NCBI GenBank assembly: GCA_937995825.1
Contig: CALKJO010000009.1
Span: 434,001 to 498,000, forward strand
Direction: 5' to 3'
From: an uncultured Anaerolineae bacterium
Lineage (GTDB): Bacteria > Chloroflexota > Anaerolineae > Aggregatilineales > Phototrophicaceae
Length of the DNA stretch: 64,000 bases
The first letter of the stretch is position 1; each line of letters starts with the position of its first letter. The position numbers and the translations under genes are program-made. The notes below the pieces were generated by a model, which was given only the letters and a program-made list of their open reading frames with translations, did not search any database and was not told where the DNA came from. Below are positions 7,431-15,434 of this stretch, piece by piece.

Positions 7431-8300
7431 ATGAACGGCGGTCTTGGCTATCGCCGAAACTGGCGCTCAAACCGGGGCTTGTTCTTGTTCGTCACGCTCA
7501 TGGCGTGCGCCATTTTGATCATTGGCAGCCGCATCGGGCTGCTCACCCCAATCGAGGACTCTGTCGCCGTCCCGATCAACGCGCTCAGCGCGATTCTCAA
7601 CCGCGTCGCCCTGCGCCTGAACGCCAGCGCGGGCGATCTTGCGCAGATACAGGCGCTCCAGCGGCGCAACGCCGAACTTGAGGAAGCGCTCGCCCAATTT
7701 CAGGCGGAGCTAGTTGAACTGCGCGAGATCGCCAGCGACTACCAAAGGCTTGCTGACCTGCTCGACTACACCTCGACCACGCTCAACATGGAATTCGTCA
7801 TCGCTGAGGTGATCGCTCTCGACCAAAACGCCATCTTTCGCACGATCACCATCAATCGCGGGACTCGCGACGGCATCGCTGTAGGAATGCCGGTCGTCAC
7901 TCGGCAGGGCTTGGTCGGGCGCGTGATCCAAGTCAGCGCGACAGCGGCGCACGTCATGCTCATCACCGAAACCACCAGCAGCGTCAGCGGACGCCTCCAG
8001 ACCACGCGCGCTGAAGGCTCGGTGTTCGGCGCGCCCAATGGCAATCTCGTCATGGGCATGATCCCGCTCGATGCGCAGGCGCGCGAAGGCGATCTGGTCG
8101 TGACTTCGGGGCTGGGCGGGAACTTTCCGGCTGACCTGGTGATCGGTCAGGTGACCAGCGTGCGCCCTGCCGAAAACGGCTTGAGCCAGGAGGCGCAGAT
8201 TCGCAGCCTGATCAACTTCGACACGCTCGAATTCGTCCTCGTCGTGACCAATTTCCAGCCGGTTGACCTGTCCGTGTTCGACCAGGTTGGACGGAACTGA
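7431..8300 (+). CDS. mreC: Rod shape-determining protein MreC
   Basis: A 289-residue protein with one N-terminal membrane helix (about residues 14-35), a coiled coil (about 60-105, rich in Q/E/L heptads) and the two beta-barrel-like MreC modules containing the GTRDGI-VGMPV and VSGRLQTTRAEG elements. MreC lies outside the membrane, assembles into filaments and activates PBP2. GGGAGGA lies at ideal distance before the ATG. It follows mreB by 15 bases, in the standard order. Confidence 0.93.
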   Translation: MNGGLGYRRNWRSNRGLFLFVTLMACAILIIGSRIGLLTPIEDSVAVPINALSAILNRVALRLNASAGDLAQIQALQRRNAELEEALAQFQAELVELREIASDYQRLADLLDYTSTTLNMEFVIAEVIALDQNAIFRTITINRGTRDGIAVGMPVVTRQGLVGRVIQVSATAAHVMLITETTSSVSGRLQTTRAEGSVFGAPNGNLVMGMIPLDAQAREGDLVVTSGLGGNFPADLVIGQVTSVRPAENGLSQEAQIRSLINFDTLEFVLVVTNFQPVDLSVFDQVGRN

Positions 8301-8309
8301 TCGCGCCCG

Positions 8310-8819
8310 ATGCGGACGCTTGTTGGCGTGCTGCTGCTGGGTCTGGCAGCCGCGCTTGGGTCAACCTTCATGCCGCAGATTCGCGTCTTTGGCGGCATGC
8401 CCGATCTGGTGCTGCTGCTGGTGCTGTCACTGGCAGTCTTCCATCCACTCGAACGCGCAGTCACTTGGGCGCTGATCGGCGGCATCTTTCAGGATGGGCT
8501 GTCGATCACGCCGCTGGGGGCATCGTCGGTTGGGCTGGTGCTGATGGTCTTCTTCATCGACTGGGTACGCGGTCAGGTGTTTGGGGTTGGTCTGCTGACC
8601 CTGCTTGGAGTGACCATGATCGGCACAGCCGCGCAAAAGGTCATCCTGCTGCTTATATCGGCGCTGGTCGGCTTCCCGATCCGTCCGCTGGAAACCGCCA
8701 TGTACGTGATTCTGCCGACAATCGTCTATAACGTCATTTTCCTCTTTCCGGTATACTGGTTTACGCGCCGGCTCAGTCGTGAGCGCGCGCGCCATCCCGA
8801 AAGATTGACCCGCCCCTAA
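8310..8819 (+). CDS. mreD: Rod shape-determining protein MreD
   Basis: A 169-residue integral membrane protein with about five hydrophobic helices, as usual for MreD, and the FGGMPDLVLLLVLSLAVF and ALIGGIFQDGLS stretches characteristic of the family. MreD is the membrane partner of MreC and part of the elongasome. It lies 9 bases after mreC. Sequence conservation in this family is low, so position adds much of the confidence. Confidence 0.9.
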   Translation: MRTLVGVLLLGLAAALGSTFMPQIRVFGGMPDLVLLLVLSLAVFHPLERAVTWALIGGIFQDGLSITPLGASSVGLVLMVFFIDWVRGQVFGVGLLTLLGVTMIGTAAQKVILLLISALVGFPIRPLETAMYVILPTIVYNVIFLFPVYWFTRRLSRERARHPERLTRP

Positions 8820-8857
8820 AGCAGTTGATCCGCTTGGCGGGCAGGAGTAATGTTTCC

Positions 8858-11122
8858 ATGAATGCTCTCCAGCCGTTTCAAGGTTGGCGGCTGACCCTCT
8901 TTCAGGGGGTGATCTTTGCGGTGTTCGTCATCTTCGGCGTCCGCATGTACCAGATGCAAATCTTGCAGCATTCGCTCTTCCAGCTTGCCGCCGACGAAAA
9001 CCGCTTGAGCGAACTGCCGGTTGCCGCCACGCGCGGGATCATGATCGACCGCTACGGCGGTGCGCTGGCGATCAATGTGCCTGCCTACAATGTCGTCATC
9101 ACGCCGGCGGGGCTGCCGTCCGATCAGGATGAGGTGCTGCGCATTTACAACACCATTTCGGCGCTGACAGGCGTGCCGCCAACGCGCGCCGCCGCCAATG
9201 CCGCCAACATCGCGCGCCGCAGCATTGAGGAGCTGGTTGCTGCGGGAGAAGGTATCGCGCCATATCGTCCTGTGCTGGTAGCGCAGGACGTGGGTCAGCG
9301 CGTTGCGATGCAGATTCTCGAAGCGCGCTATACGCTGCCAGGCGTTGACATTCAGACTGCCTCTGTCCGCGAATATCCCACTGGCGCGCTGACCTCGCAA
9401 ATCGTCGGCTATATGGGACGCATCCCCGCCGAACAGGAGCTTGAACTGATCGCGCAGGGGTATAACCCCGCTTTCGACCGCATCGGCTACGCGGGACTGG
9501 AAGCCTATCTGGAAAACATCCTCGCCGGTCAGCGCGGGCGCGAAGTGAGGCAGGTCGATGTCGCTGGACGCCCCATCGGGGAGCGCGTCGCCTTTGAAGC
9601 GCCCGTCCCTGGCTTGAGCGTCCGCCTGACCATCGATACCGAGCTTCAGCGGCTCGCAGAGCAGGCACTCATTAACCGGATCGCCCGTGTGAATGCTGAA
9701 CGGCAGGCGATTGTGACACAGACCGGTTCGGTCATCGCTATGAACCCGATGACGGGCGAAATCCTGGCAATGGTCAGCTATCCCAGCTACGACAATTCCC
9801 GCTTTGCGCGCGCCATCGACGTGCAGTATTACCTTGATGTCGCCGCCGATCCGCTGACGCCGCTGGTCAACCATGTGACGCAGTCGGTCTATCCGCCTGG
9901 GTCGGTCTGGAAAGTGATCACAGCGCTCGGCGCGCTCGAAGAGAAGGTGATCGACCCCAACACGCTGCTGTTCGATCCTGGCGATCTGCTGCTGCCCAAT
10001 CGCTATGCCCCCAATGACCAGACCGCCGCGCAGCGCTTCGTCTGCTGGCTGCCGCAGGGACATGGCAACCTGAACATGATCGGCGGGATCGCGCAAAGCT
10101 GCGACGTGTATTTTTACCAGATCGGCGGCGGCAACCCGGAGATTTCGACCGCCATCCTGCGCCCCAACGGATTGGGACCGATTGACCTGTTCCGCTACGC
10201 CACTATGCTCGGCATCGGCTCCAAGCTCGGCATCGAACTCCCCTTCGAGAACGCCAGCCGGATGCCCGATCCCGACTGGAAGCGCCGGCTGTATGGCGAG
10301 AACTGGTCAACTGGCGATACTTATAACGCCGCCTTCGGGCAGGGCTTCGTCAACGTCACGCCGCTTCAGCTCATTTCCTCCGTCGCAGCAATTGCTAACG
10401 GAGGGACGCTCTATCAGCCTACCATCGTCCGCGAATTCTTCGACGTGGAGGGGAATGTAGTCCGTCCTTTCGAGCCACAGCCGATGCGAACGGTCAATCT
10501 TGATCTACTTGCTCCTGGGGAGCCGATTCGGCTGCTGCTGGTTGAGGATATGATCATGCGCGGCGCAAACAGCCTCGCCTGCACCTGCGAGCCGACCAGC
10601 GAATGGTACAGCCCGACGCGCTGCGATCCCGCTCATTACACCAGCCAGGTGGACATTAACCCCGATCCGTTCGTTGAGACATGGCGACCATACACAGTGC
10701 ATCTGCCGATCAACTACCGCTTCCGTGACCGCTTTTGCTCGCCGATCCGTTTCAATCCCGACTATCGTCCGCCGTTCGCCTCAGCCGAGAATATCTACAT
10801 TGTCCAGGAAGGGATGCGCGCCGCCGTCACGATTGGCACGGCACGAGCATCCAACCTGTCCTACATTGAAGTCGCTGGCAAAACCGGAACCGCCGAATAC
10901 TGCGACGAGATCGCGCGTCCGCTCGGCTTGTGCCGTCCGGGTAATTGGCCCGCGCACGCCTGGTACACCGCTTATGCGCCGTACCGCAATCCTGAAATTC
11001 TGATCATGGCATTTGTCTACAACGGCGGCGAAGGATCAGCGGTAGCACTGCCTATTGTCGTCGAAACGATGGAGGGTTACTTCCGCCTTCAGGCTGAGCG
11101 CGCGCTGCGGGGCAGTTCATGA
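8858..11122 (+). CDS. mrdA: Penicillin-binding protein 2, class B transpeptidase
   Basis: A 754-residue monofunctional peptidoglycan transpeptidase. A short cytoplasmic part and one membrane helix (about residues 10-32) precede the PBP dimer domain and the transpeptidase domain. The catalytic motifs are SVWK (Ser349, Lys352), SCD (Ser414) and KTG (Lys675). It cross-links lateral wall under MreC control and with RodA. ATG 8858 is preferred because AGGAG lies 11 bases upstream. Oddity: between SCD and KTG, residues about 568-645 form an inserted, Cys-, Pro- and aromatic-rich segment not typical of the family, with further Cys after KTG. The stop overlaps the next gene (ATGA). Confidence 0.95.
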   Translation: MNALQPFQGWRLTLFQGVIFAVFVIFGVRMYQMQILQHSLFQLAADENRLSELPVAATRGIMIDRYGGALAINVPAYNVVITPAGLPSDQDEVLRIYNTISALTGVPPTRAAANAANIARRSIEELVAAGEGIAPYRPVLVAQDVGQRVAMQILEARYTLPGVDIQTASVREYPTGALTSQIVGYMGRIPAEQELELIAQGYNPAFDRIGYAGLEAYLENILAGQRGREVRQVDVAGRPIGERVAFEAPVPGLSVRLTIDTELQRLAEQALINRIARVNAERQAIVTQTGSVIAMNPMTGEILAMVSYPSYDNSRFARAIDVQYYLDVAADPLTPLVNHVTQSVYPPGSVWKVITALGALEEKVIDPNTLLFDPGDLLLPNRYAPNDQTAAQRFVCWLPQGHGNLNMIGGIAQSCDVYFYQIGGGNPEISTAILRPNGLGPIDLFRYATMLGIGSKLGIELPFENASRMPDPDWKRRLYGENWSTGDTYNAAFGQGFVNVTPLQLISSVAAIANGGTLYQPTIVREFFDVEGNVVRPFEPQPMRTVNLDLLAPGEPIRLLLVEDMIMRGANSLACTCEPTSEWYSPTRCDPAHYTSQVDINPDPFVETWRPYTVHLPINYRFRDRFCSPIRFNPDYRPPFASAENIYIVQEGMRAAVTIGTARASNLSYIEVAGKTGTAEYCDEIARPLGLCRPGNWPAHAWYTAYAPYRNPEILIMAFVYNGGEGSAVALPIVVETMEGYFRLQAERALRGSS

Positions 11123-12273
11123 TCTGGAGCGAATCGCGGCGTCCCTTTGCAGACTTCGCGCCGCCGCTTCTGGCGGGCGGCGCGGCGCTGTTCGCGTTCA
11201 TCCTCCTAGGCGATGCGCCGTTTCCGCGCGCATCGGCAATGGCAGCCGTAATCGCCTTGATCGGGCTGACGCTGCGTCCAATGGGCGCGGCGCTGTCTGT
11301 GGCGGGCGCGCTGGCGCTGGCGTTCAGCCCGTCCTTCTGGGCGCAGACGGGCGGCGCGCCAGAAGTCCCCACTCTAATTGAGCTGATCGCAGGCGGAGCG
11401 CTCCCGCTTATCCTGATCGCACTGGTGGCGCTGCCTGCACAAATGGTGATCCCGATCATTGGCGCGTGCGCGGCGGCGGCGGCGCTGATCGAACCGCCGC
11501 TGATTGCTGCGCAAAGCCTGCGCGTGACCACCTTGCTGGCGGCATGGCTGCTCTTCCTGCTAACGGAGGCGCTCATTCTCACCGACATTCGCCCTGACGC
11601 CGCGCTGCTCACCGGACGCCAGCCCTACCGCCGTGACCACATCCCCTTGATCGCGCTGATCCTGCTGCTCGGTATTCTCAATGATCCGCTGTTTGCGTTG
11701 ATGTCTCCGGGGGTGCTGCTCGGCATTTGGCTGACCCGCCGCGCGCTGCACCCGCTCTCTTGGCTTGCCCTGATCGGAGTCTCGGTTTACGGCGCGGCGC
11801 AGGTCGTGCAGACCTATGTGGATGCAGGCTGGTGGATCGTCGACGCCGACCGAGCTGCCGCGCTCAGCCGGCATATCCCGTTTCTGATCGCCGACGGCTT
11901 TCGCGAGCCGGCGCGCTGGCTCGGTCTGTTCGATCTGATCATACGCCAGTTCACCCCATTTGGCGCGCTGCTGGGATTGATCGGGCTGGTTCGGCTGGCG
12001 CGCTGGCATCCCCCGATTGGCGTCGTCACCATGCTCGCCTACGGCGCATATGCGGCGTTCGGACTGATGTATTTCGGCGAGGACGCCGTAACCCTCCTGC
12101 TGCCGCTGCTGATGATTCAGGTTCTTTGGATGACTTACGCTGCGTATGCCTTCGGGCAGTGGCTCCAGAAGACCTTCAGGATGGCTGAGCCGCAGTTGGT
12201 ACTTTGGTTTGCTCCAGCGTTGTTCGTGCTGCTGCCCATAGCCTTACTGATGCGGATCGTTGGCGTTCTATAG
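11119..12273 (+). CDS. Unknown polytopic membrane protein in the mre operon
   Basis: A 384-residue, very hydrophobic protein with roughly ten membrane segments and almost no soluble part. The start overlaps the PBP2 stop by 4 bases, so it is co-translated with elongasome genes. No recognisable catalytic motif is visible. It is not RodA, which lies separately at 14291. General resemblance is to polytopic glycan or lipid handling proteins (O-antigen ligase or GT-C-like topology), but I see no specific motif. It may serve wall or surface polymer assembly; this rests only on location. Confidence 0.7.
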   Translation: MIWSESRRPFADFAPPLLAGGAALFAFILLGDAPFPRASAMAAVIALIGLTLRPMGAALSVAGALALAFSPSFWAQTGGAPEVPTLIELIAGGALPLILIALVALPAQMVIPIIGACAAAAALIEPPLIAAQSLRVTTLLAAWLLFLLTEALILTDIRPDAALLTGRQPYRRDHIPLIALILLLGILNDPLFALMSPGVLLGIWLTRRALHPLSWLALIGVSVYGAAQVVQTYVDAGWWIVDADRAAALSRHIPFLIADGFREPARWLGLFDLIIRQFTPFGALLGLIGLVRLARWHPPIGVVTMLAYGAYAAFGLMYFGEDAVTLLLPLLMIQVLWMTYAAYAFGQWLQKTFRMAEPQLVLWFAPALFVLLPIALLMRIVGVL

Positions 12274-12360
12274 CACCTTATCGTACAATCGAGGGCATAA
12301 TTAAGATCATTGCATCGCCTTTTTAGCGATTTCCAGCTGCGCGTGGATGAGTGTAACACG

Positions 12361-13053
12361 ATGACCGAGCCGCTGACGGCAATCAAAGGGACAAAAGACG
12401 GGCTGCTCATCACTATCAGCCCAACCGAAGAATGGGGCGTTGTCACTGCTGATCTCGCGGCGCGCCTTGATGAACGCAGCGGCTTTTACGCCGGCGGGCA
12501 GGTGCGCGTTGATTTCGGAACGCGCCCCGTGCGCAAGGACGAACTGATGTCGCTGCGCGCCCTGCTTGAACGGCGCGGGATCACGCTGAATGCCATCAGC
12601 ACCGCCAGCGCAACCACCATTGACGCTGCGTCTGCGCTCGATCTGCGCGCCAGCCTGAACGATGCTGTGGCAGCGGCAGGCGCGCTGAGTGACGGCGAGA
12701 TCGCCTTCAACTCAGTCGAAGATGGCACTTACGGAGTCCTGATCCGGCGCACGCTGCGCGGCGGGCGCACCGTTCACAATCAGGGGCATGTGGTGGTCGT
12801 CGGCGATGTCAATCCGGGCGCCGAGATCATCGCTGGCGGAGATGTGATCGTCTGGGGAAAACTGCGCGGAAAAGTTCACGCTGGCGCGAACGGCGATGAG
12901 ACGGCGGTCATCTGCGCGCTCGACATGATGCCGACTCAGATTCGCATCGCGAGCTTCATTTCGATGCCCCCTGCCGAAAAACGACGCAAAGTGCGACCGG
13001 AAATGGCGCTGATCCGGGAAAATCGTATCGTTGTCGCTGCCTGGGAAGCTTGA
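12361..13053 (+). CDS. minC: Septum site-determining protein MinC
   Basis: A 230-residue protein. The C-terminal half (about residues 115-225) has the right-handed beta-helix repeats of MinC (TVHNQGHVVVVGDVNPGAE, AGGDVIVWGKLRGKVHAG). The N-terminal half is the FtsZ-inhibiting domain. MinC blocks Z-ring assembly away from midcell when recruited by MinD. ATG 12361 follows GGATGAG and fits the family start. It heads minC-minD-minE and is separated from the mre genes by 87 bases containing a TACAAT element (12284-12289) that may be a weak promoter. Confidence 0.92.
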   Translation: MTEPLTAIKGTKDGLLITISPTEEWGVVTADLAARLDERSGFYAGGQVRVDFGTRPVRKDELMSLRALLERRGITLNAISTASATTIDAASALDLRASLNDAVAAAGALSDGEIAFNSVEDGTYGVLIRRTLRGGRTVHNQGHVVVVGDVNPGAEIIAGGDVIVWGKLRGKVHAGANGDETAVICALDMMPTQIRIASFISMPPAEKRRKVRPEMALIRENRIVVAAWEA

Positions 13054-13068
13054 TTGAAAGGCGAGGGG

Positions 13069-13875
13069 ATGGCTGCCAAAGTCGTTACGATAACTTCGGG
13101 AAAAGGCGGCGTCGGCAAAACGACTACTACTGCCAATCTCGGCGTTGCGCTTGCGCGGATGGATCAGAAAGTCGTGCTGATCGACGCCGACATCGGTCTG
13201 CGCAATCTGGATATCGTCATGGGGCTGGAGAATCGCATCGTTTATGACCTGGTGGACATCGTTGAAGGGCGCTGCAAGCTGCGCCAGGCATTGATCAAAC
13301 ACAAGATGTTTCCTGATCTGTATCTGATCCCAGCGGCGCAGACCCGCGATAAGACCGCCGTCAGTCCTGCCGACATGATCCAGCTCACTGACCAGCTCCG
13401 CCAGGAGATGGATTTCATCCTGATCGACTCGCCTGCCGGAATTGAGCGCGGCTTCCGCAATGCGGTTGCGCCCGCCGATGAGGTTCTGATCGTCACCAAT
13501 CCCGAAGTCTCCGCTGTCCGCGATGCTGACCGCGTGATCGGGCTGCTGGAAGCGGAGAATAAGAAGACGCCGCGCCTGATCCTCAACCGCGCCAAACTCG
13601 ACCAGATTCGCAAAGGTGAGATGATGTCCGCCGAAGATGTCACCGACATTCTCGCCATCAAGCTCATCGGGATCATCCCTGAGGATGATCAGGTCGTTCC
13701 GTCCTCCAACAGCGGCGTCCCGATCACGCTCAACGAAGGGTCGCGCGCGGGGCAGGCATTTCGGAACATCGCCCGCCGATTGATGGGCGAAGATGTTCCA
13801 TTCATGAATTTGGATGAATCGAACAACTTGATCAAGCGCCTCGGTCGTTTGTTTGCTGGCGGCAAAGGAATTTGA
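13069..13875 (+). CDS. minD: Septum site-determining ATPase MinD
   Basis: A 268-residue deviant Walker A ATPase (GKGGVGKTT with signature Lys12 and Lys17) with the family blocks DADIGLRNLD, IDSPAGIERGFRNA and TNPEVSAVRDADR, and a C-terminal amphipathic membrane-targeting helix (IKRLGRLFAGGKGI). MinD binds membrane as an ATP dimer, recruits MinC and is released by MinE. ATG 13069 is preferred over TTG 13054, because AAAGG lies seven bases before it and the family begins just ahead of the KVVTITS strand. Confidence 0.96.
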   Translation: MAAKVVTITSGKGGVGKTTTTANLGVALARMDQKVVLIDADIGLRNLDIVMGLENRIVYDLVDIVEGRCKLRQALIKHKMFPDLYLIPAAQTRDKTAVSPADMIQLTDQLRQEMDFILIDSPAGIERGFRNAVAPADEVLIVTNPEVSAVRDADRVIGLLEAENKKTPRLILNRAKLDQIRKGEMMSAEDVTDILAIKLIGIIPEDDQVVPSSNSGVPITLNEGSRAGQAFRNIARRLMGEDVPFMNLDESNNLIKRLGRLFAGGKGI

Positions 13876-13889
13876 GGAGGAGAGCAGCC

Positions 13890-14228
13890 ATGGCGGGATT
13901 CCTCGACCGGATGTTGGGCAAGACGAACAAACCGAAAACCAGCGCAACGGCAAAAGAGCGGCTGCAATTTATCCTCGTCCATGACCGCATCAACCTCCCG
14001 CCCGAACATATGGAACAGATGAAACAGGAGATTCTGGCTGTCATCTCAAAATATGTCGATGTGGATGACAGCGGAGTTGACATCGCGCTTCAAAAACGCG
14101 ACCGCGATAGCCTGCTGGTTGCTGAAGTTCCGTTTTCCCGCCGCGCCGAAAGCGTCGAACTCGACGATGACCTGCCAGACGAAGACGACGCCTTTTTGCA
14201 CGACAATCGCCCCACAGACGCGCTGTAG
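13890..14228 (+). CDS. minE: Cell division topological specificity factor MinE
   Basis: A 112-residue protein with an N-terminal amphipathic membrane helix (MAGFLDRMLGK), the anti-MinCD helix (KERLQFILVHDR) and the dimerisation sheet (ILAVISKYVDVDD, DSLLVAEVPF). The C-terminal 20 residues are acidic and extra. MinE stimulates MinD ATPase and drives pole-to-pole patterning. GAGGAG sits at a good distance before ATG 13890. Having MinE next to MinCD points to the oscillating type of system rather than the static DivIVA type. Confidence 0.92.
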   Translation: MAGFLDRMLGKTNKPKTSATAKERLQFILVHDRINLPPEHMEQMKQEILAVISKYVDVDDSGVDIALQKRDRDSLLVAEVPFSRRAESVELDDDLPDEDDAFLHDNRPTDAL

Positions 14229-14231
14229 CGC

Positions 14232-14260
14232 TTCAATTTATCCTTTGAGTTAGGTATAAT
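14232..14260 (+). promoter_or_regulatory. Promoter upstream of rodA
   Basis: A consensus TATAAT at 14255-14260 lies 30 bases before the rodA GTG. TTCAAT at 14232-14237 is a weak -35 with a 17-base spacer. It would give rodA-gltX their own transcription within the division locus. Confidence 0.55.
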
Positions 14261-14290
14261 CCGCCGCTGTCGGCTGTTAAAGAAGCCGTT

Positions 14291-15433
14291 GTGCCGGAGA
14301 GATTTGAGTACCCTTTTGCCATGACCCACCCGGGCGGTATGTGGCGGCAGTTTGATTTCGTGCTGCTTTTCGCCACCATCATCCTGACCATTTTTGGCAT
14401 TCTCATGATCCGCAGCGCCACACTCGATGCGATTGATCCCGATCTGATCAACCGCGTTCCCGATCAGATTCGCTTCGCCTTGCTGGGATTCGTGATTATG
14501 CTGGGGTTAGCGGCGTTCGATTACCGCATTCTCGGCAGCTTACAGATGTGGCTGTATGGGCTGATGTTGATTCTGCTGTTCCTAGTCACCATTTTCGGCG
14601 TTGAAGGAGACGGCGGCGCGCAGAGCTGGCTCAATCTGGGATTCATCCGCATTCAGCCCTCCGAGATCGCCAAAGTGCTGATCATCATCACGCTCGGCTG
14701 GTATCTAGCAAACAACTACGAAAAGATGGACAGCCTGTGGACGCTGGCGCTGTCGGCTGTCCATATTGCGATCCCGGCATTCCTGATCTTTATTCAGCCC
14801 GATTTAGGCATGACGATTGTGTTCGGCGCGATGTGGCTGGTGATGATCTGGGCGGCGGGGCTGCGCCTTAAACATATCGCCATCTTTAGCGTCATCGCCA
14901 TCCTGACCGTGCCGATCACAGTTCCGGTCGTCTGGTCACGGATGGAGAACTATCAGCGCCAGCGCATCACCTCGTTCATCTTTCCCGAAAGCGACCGCAA
15001 CGCCTATTACAACATCCTCCAGGCGCGCATCAGCATCGGCTCCGGCGGGCTGTTTGGTAAAGGTTACGCGCAGGGTCCGCAGAATACCGGACGTTTTCTG
15101 CGCGTGCGCCACACCGACTTCATCTTCAGCGTGATCGCAGAAGAATTCGGCTTCGTCGGCGGCATGACGGTAATCGTTCTGATCGGCGTAGTGATCGCCC
15201 GCATCCTGCGCGCCGCCCGTCTCGCTTCAGATGCCTTCGGCAGCCTGATCTGTTACGGGGTGGCAACCTTCATCTTTTTTCAGACTTTCGTATCAATCGG
15301 CATGAATCTGAGTCTGATGCCGGTCACGGGGTTAACGCTGCCATTTCTGAGTTCGGGCGGCACATCGCTGCTTTCGACCCTGATCGGCATCGGACTGGCG
15401 CAAAGCGTGATCATGCGCAGACGGAGAATTTAA
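14291..15433 (+). CDS. rodA: Peptidoglycan glycosyltransferase RodA (SEDS family)
   Basis: A 380-residue protein with ten or so membrane helices. SEDS signatures are visible: GAQSWLNLGFIRIQPSEIAKV, FIQPDLGMTIVFGAMWL, TDFIFSVIAEEFGFVGG and LPFLSSGGTSLLSTLIGIG. RodA polymerises lipid II into glycan strands in partnership with PBP2. The start is uncertain: GTG 14291 has a weak AGAAG upstream, while ATG 14321 is a ten-codon shorter alternative. A strong -10 lies just ahead. It is followed by gltX one base later. Confidence 0.93.
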   Translation: MPERFEYPFAMTHPGGMWRQFDFVLLFATIILTIFGILMIRSATLDAIDPDLINRVPDQIRFALLGFVIMLGLAAFDYRILGSLQMWLYGLMLILLFLVTIFGVEGDGGAQSWLNLGFIRIQPSEIAKVLIIITLGWYLANNYEKMDSLWTLALSAVHIAIPAFLIFIQPDLGMTIVFGAMWLVMIWAAGLRLKHIAIFSVIAILTVPITVPVVWSRMENYQRQRITSFIFPESDRNAYYNILQARISIGSGGLFGKGYAQGPQNTGRFLRVRHTDFIFSVIAEEFGFVGGMTVIVLIGVVIARILRAARLASDAFGSLICYGVATFIFFQTFVSIGMNLSLMPVTGLTLPFLSSGGTSLLSTLIGIGLAQSVIMRRRRI

Positions 15434-15434
15434 C

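Noticed and set aside
8816..10096. A 426-codon open frame antisense to PBP2
   Set aside because: The sense strand carries SxxK, SxD and KTG motifs; the antisense product has no recognisable feature.
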